This document shows, one piece after another, positions 60,829-64,000 of a stretch of 64,000 nucleotides of DNA. Each line of letters begins with the position of its first letter. Within the stretch, counting starts at the first letter, position 1. The position numbers and the translations under genes were made by a program. Under the pieces are notes generated by a model. That model did not search any database. It was not told the DNA's origin and saw only the letters and a list, made by a program, of their open reading frames with translations. The stretch is from Treponema sp. (GTDB lineage Bacteria > Spirochaetota > Spirochaetia > Treponematales > Treponemataceae), in the NCBI GenBank assembly GCA_017534445.1, contig JAFXWC010000041.1:41486-105485 (forward strand), written 5' to 3'.

Positions 60829-61846
60829 CAAAATCCTCCTCTTTAAGAACACCGCTTTCAATCGAATTCTTCTTAATAGCCTCGTAAGCGTTTATATAAG
60901 AGTTTTCAAGATATGGCATCAACAGGATAAAACCAAAGCCAAGCGTGATGATTGAAAAAATCCACCAAAGGAAAAAGCTAAGCTGCATCACCAGAATATT
61001 CTCGCGGCAGCCCTTGCACATCTTTTTGGAAAGATTCATAGCGCGGCAAACCCCAAGCTTTGGATTATCCGCAAGAACATAGCGCATCATGGAATAACCC
61101 ATAACCTTTGCGTAGGCAAAAATAACATAGAAGAGCATTAAATAAATCACAAGCATTGCTATTCCTACCCTTGGAGAAACTGTAGCAGCCTCACCTGCAG
61201 CAGAGGCAAGCCCAGAAGCAACTGTAGGTACAGAAGATGCAGCCGCTCTCTCATCAGATAGAAGCTTTGAAAAAAGAATAGAAACGGTTTGCATGGGAAT
61301 GGAAAAAATAAAATTCCACAAAGAATACCAGGCAGCCCCCCGGAAAGTCCTGCCCGAAAAAGATTTCAGAAAGGAAGCAAAAGAACTTTCTCCGCTCTTG
61401 CGCCAGTTAAAAACATAGCGCGAAACCGCAAAGGACATTGCCGTAAAAACAAAAAACAAGGCCCATCCAACTAAATATATAACCGTTTCTTCCAACACAG
61501 ATCTGGAGTCCTTTACATATTCCCAATAACTTAGCCTTTGCTTCACAGACAAGGAACCGTCCTCTCCATAGCTGTACACCATCTGAATGTTGTCATAATC
61601 AATTTCTTCGCCTGCCTGGAATTCATGCAAGTCGCCAAAGCCATTCCAAGTACCCTGCGCATTCATAACAGTCTCTTTCCAATTCTTCTTCCAGTCACTG
61701 TGCTTTTTCACATAATAGGGAAAATAAACCGCTGCATACAAAAGGACAAGCACAAGCACTCTCGCAAGGCTAACGCGAACCATCTTTTTGGGAAGCCCCT
61801 GGGACTTTTCATAAGCCTCCCACTTATACTTTTTTCTGTCGAACAT
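60815..61846 (-). CDS. DUF975-like polytopic membrane protein 2
   Basis: 343 residues, about six membrane segments, with an N-terminal domain of about 100 residues outside the membrane core and SYSMMRYVLADNPKLGVCRAM as in its downstream neighbour (which has SYSMMFFALADKTDLDV). The two are paralogues in one operon. TAGGAGG precedes the start. Confidence 0.7.
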   Translation of the reverse strand: MFDRKKYKWEAYEKSQGLPKKMVRVSLARVLVLVLLYAAVYFPYYVKKHSDWKKNWKETVMNAQGTWNGFGDLHEFQAGEEIDYDNIQMVYSYGEDGSLSVKQRLSYWEYVKDSRSVLEETVIYLVGWALFFVFTAMSFAVSRYVFNWRKSGESSFASFLKSFSGRTFRGAAWYSLWNFIFSIPMQTVSILFSKLLSDERAAASSVPTVASGLASAAGEAATVSPRVGIAMLVIYLMLFYVIFAYAKVMGYSMMRYVLADNPKLGVCRAMNLSKKMCKGCRENILVMQLSFFLWWIFSIITLGFGFILLMPYLENSYINAYEAIKKNSIESGVLKEEDFDVLQ

Positions 61847-61880
61847 CTCGACCTCCTACATTTTATAATCTTACTTTGTT

Positions 61881-62000
61881 TTATATAGTATAAATAAAAT
61901 AACAGAACATACAAGCAAGAAAAGCGACAATCGAAAGTATTACCAAAGCCCAGCCAATTCTATTAAGGATAACAAATTTCTTAAACAGTTTACCATCCAT
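61881..62000 (-). CDS. Possible 39-residue single-span membrane protein
   Basis: Basic N-terminus (DGKLFKKFVILNR) followed by one hydrophobic span (WALVILSIVAFLACMFCYFI). GGAG 7 nt upstream of the ATG and a position 34 nt before the DUF975-like pair support it as a real small gene. No homology known. Confidence 0.45.
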   Translation of the reverse strand: MDGKLFKKFVILNRIGWALVILSIVAFLACMFCYFIYTI

Positions 62001-62160
62001 ATTATTTCTCCACAAGGCACATCACAAAGTTTCGTATCCGCATTTAAAAACTTGGAACCAATATAGCAAAAAAACATAAAAAAATATACCATATATTTTT
62101 ATAAAAAAGTGACACTTTACTTTTCTTTGCGTGTCTTATATTTTAGCAAAGGAGCTTCCC

Positions 62161-62685
62161 ATGATAAAAATTATTATTGAAAAGATTTTCCAAATTGCCA
62201 TCCTTGCATGTGCCGCACTTTTAATAGACTGCTCTTCCTCCGCCTACACGGTTACGGAAGGAGAAGCATCGGAACTGCCAAAAGCGGCCTCCTACGCCAT
62301 AACAGTCCCGGAGGATTATCCGCAAGAATCAGACTCAGGAAGCTCAACTTCCATAGAAATAAGAAAGGTGCTGGCAAACCTTGGAATAAATGCAACACTT
62401 CTTTACCGCTACCCAGACTACAAATCGCTCCCTTCTGACACAAGGGCCAAGTACGACTACATTGTTGAGCCAGTAATCAACTATTGGGAAGACAACGTAA
62501 CCGCATGGACCGGAAAGCCAGACAAGCTTCTTCTTGACATAATAATTTACGACGCAAAGACATCTGCAGTAATGGACAAATTCATCATAGACGGCAAATC
62601 TGCCAGAATGATTGCAGGAGGAAACGACCCGGTGGAACTAATCAAGGACCCAGCCAGTGTCCACTATGCAAAAATAATAAAATAG
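62161..62685 (+). CDS. DUF4823-like lipoprotein
   Basis: 174 residues with a lipobox LIDC (Cys24) and then a domain resembling DUF4823: KYDYIVEPVINYWEDNVTAWTG and PDKLLLDIIIYDAKTSAVMD. Function unknown; outer- or inner-membrane lipoprotein. AAAGGAG 6 nt upstream fixes the start; an upstream in-frame ATG is less likely. Confidence 0.65.
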   Translation: MIKIIIEKIFQIAILACAALLIDCSSSAYTVTEGEASELPKAASYAITVPEDYPQESDSGSSTSIEIRKVLANLGINATLLYRYPDYKSLPSDTRAKYDYIVEPVINYWEDNVTAWTGKPDKLLLDIIIYDAKTSAVMDKFIIDGKSARMIAGGNDPVELIKDPASVHYAKIIK

Positions 62686-62693
62686 TGCACGTA

Positions 62694-62722
62694 TTGAAAA
62701 CTTAGCCAAACAGTTGTATTCT
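62694..62722 (+). promoter_or_regulatory. Promoter of murJ (leaderless)
   Basis: TTGAAA, 17-nt spacer, TATTCT, 7 nt, ATG. It lies within 40 nt after the lipoprotein stop. Confidence 0.65.
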
Positions 62723-62729
62723 ATTGAAT

Positions 62730-64000
62730 ATGGAAAATTCAACAGAACAAAAAGAAAGTGTGGCTGGCACTTCCCCGGCAAAAAAATCGGGAAGGTCGCT
62801 TGTGGCAAAAGGCCTTTCACTTTCATTCCTTACGCTTGCATCAAGGCTGCTTGGTTTGGTAAGGGAAATGACAAAGGCAAAGTTTCTAGGCACGTCAACA
62901 CTTAGCGACGCATTCGTAATAGCTTTTCAGGTTCCAAATTTTTTCCGCAGGCTCTTTGCAGAAAATTCGGTGTCGGTCGCTTTTATTCCAACGTTCAAGT
63001 CAAGGCTTGAAGATTCATCTACGGAAGAAGGCAAAAGGGAAACCCAGGAATTCATAAACGCAACTTTTACCCTTGTAACTTTTTTTACGGTTGTCTTTGT
63101 AACCCTGGGCATGATTTTTACCCCGCTCATTCTTAAGATTTTCTTCGGAAAGGAATCCCTTGATGCCCTTACAGAAGCTACAGTCCTTACAAGGATAATG
63201 TTCCCATATCTTGTGGTAATTTCCATTGCAGCCCTTTTGCAGGGAATACTCAATGCGCTAAAGATTTTTTCTCCGTCTGGTTTTACCCCCATCCTCTTTA
63301 ACGCAATAGTGATTGCATTCACATACGTTCTTACATATTTTGGCCTTACAAAAAATCCTGCCCGGGCAATGTCCATAGGTGTAATAACCGGTGGCTGTGT
63401 GCAGGCAATTTTTCAGTTGCCCTTTGTACTGCGCAACAATTGGAAGCTTTGCTTTACCTCGCTAAAGAAGGCCTTTAAAAACCCGTACACAAGAACCGTA
63501 ATCCGCCTTATTGGACCTACAATAATTGGAATGGCAGCATACCAGATTAACGACATTGTTTCTTCTTCGCTTGCAACTAGGGCTGGAACTGGTGTTTGCT
63601 CAAGCCTCCAGTACTCGCTAAGGCTGCAGGAATTGATTCTTGGCATTTGCGCAGTTACCATAGGAACCGTAATTCTTCCAGACCTTACTGGCTTTGCAAA
63701 AAAATGCGAATGGGATTCATTCTCAAAACTATTAAAGCAGTCTGTTAACATAATGACCCTTATTTCAATTCCGATTACTTTCTATTCGCTCATAATGGCA
63801 AAGAACCTGATTACGCTTGTCTTTGCAACAGGCAGGTTCAATGAAGATTCCATTCTTATGACGCAAAAAGTTTTCTGCTGCCACATACTGGGGCTTACCT
63901 TTATTGCGGTTAACAGAATTGTCTCTCCGGCTTTCTATGCACAGGGCGACACAAAAAGTCCAACCATTGCAGGGCTCATAAACTTTGCAGTGAACATTTC
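62730..64000 (+). CDS. murJ: Lipid II flippase MurJ, 3'-partial
   Basis: Flips lipid-linked peptidoglycan precursor across the inner membrane. The frame is open to the window end (about 423 residues visible of roughly 530). After a polar N-terminus come SRLLGLVREMTKAKFLG, DAFVIAFQVPNFFRRLFAENSVSVAFIPTF, and later QINDIVSSSLA, LQYSLRLQELILGICAVTIGTVILPDL and FNEDSILMTQKVF, the standard MurJ/MviN series. The loop Arg residues used in lipid II binding are in place. Confidence 0.94.
   Translation, partial: MENSTEQKESVAGTSPAKKSGRSLVAKGLSLSFLTLASRLLGLVREMTKAKFLGTSTLSDAFVIAFQVPNFFRRLFAENSVSVAFIPTFKSRLEDSSTEEGKRETQEFINATFTLVTFFTVVFVTLGMIFTPLILKIFFGKESLDALTEATVLTRIMFPYLVVISIAALLQGILNALKIFSPSGFTPILFNAIVIAFTYVLTYFGLTKNPARAMSIGVITGGCVQAIFQLPFVLRNNWKLCFTSLKKAFKNPYTRTVIRLIGPTIIGMAAYQINDIVSSSLATRAGTGVCSSLQYSLRLQELILGICAVTIGTVILPDLTGFAKKCEWDSFSKLLKQSVNIMTLISIPITFYSLIMAKNLITLVFATGRFNEDSILMTQKVFCCHILGLTFIAVNRIVSPAFYAQGDTKSPTIAGLINFAVNI

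Overview
The window looks like chromosomal DNA of a host-associated spirochaete, most probably a Treponema. The evidence is a second, spirochaete-type EF-G, a DUF5312-like protein, an Rhs motif of the treponemal kind (GLFHYAGNNPVRYIDPDGR), lipoproteins with loose lipoboxes, and a chemotaxis receptor beside a TRAP binding protein. No rRNA is present, so the species cannot be named.

Layout. 1-4.3 kb: 3' part of a frameshifted rtcB, a chemoreceptor and an orphan TRAP solute-binding lipoprotein. 4.5-6.9 kb: aroF behind an attenuator with an aromatic-rich leader peptide, then two small enzyme-like genes. 7-10 kb: acetyltransferase, metallo-hydrolase, short flavoprotein, HXXEE membrane protein and a small outer-membrane protein. 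10-18 kb: MATE exporter, two hexose-phosphate mutases, an epsilon-type exonuclease and a flotillin-like SPFH protein. 18-24 kb: AAA/DUF4143 ATPase, SanA-like protein, AzgA-type purine permease, EF-G paralogue and tRNA-Val(CAC). 24.4-34.6 kb: an AT-rich array of six Rhs C-terminal toxin cassettes, each with a downstream immunity gene, separated by structured repeats. 35-38 kb: ruvA-ruvB-queA. 38-46 kb: DUF5312-like protein, pta-capA-hrpA and a decayed gene. 47-57 kb: inactive M16-like protein, 5-formyl-THF cyclo-ligase, dGTPase, hypothetical-ptsN-tkt and a methyltransferase. 57-64 kb: small acidic protein and leuA behind a leucine leader-peptide attenuator, two DUF975-like membrane proteins, a DUF4823-like lipoprotein and the start of murJ.

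The most notable system is the Rhs-tip array. The six toxin ORFs share a leader of about 55 residues ending in DPDGR and then diverge completely (JAMM/DUF4329-like, HExxH metallopeptidase, permuted NlpC-like, and three unrecognised). Every partner gene carries an export signal or membrane segments, which points to envelope or periplasmic targets. One partner is a secreted FlgF/FlgG-like protein. The junctions hold consecutive inverted repeats and probably act as recombination or transcription-control sites.

Two regulatory observations stand out. First, aroF and leuA are each preceded by a short ORF rich in the end-product amino acid, followed by an intrinsic terminator. Second, at least eleven ORFs have their ATG only 6-9 nt after a good -10 hexamer and have no Shine-Dalgarno sequence, so leaderless mRNAs appear common. 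Dispersed GC-rich repeats (seven copies of one family, two of another) fill many intergenic gaps. Several single-base indels, in rtcB, tkt, the 45.8-kb gene and one immunity gene, are either assembly errors or real lesions.
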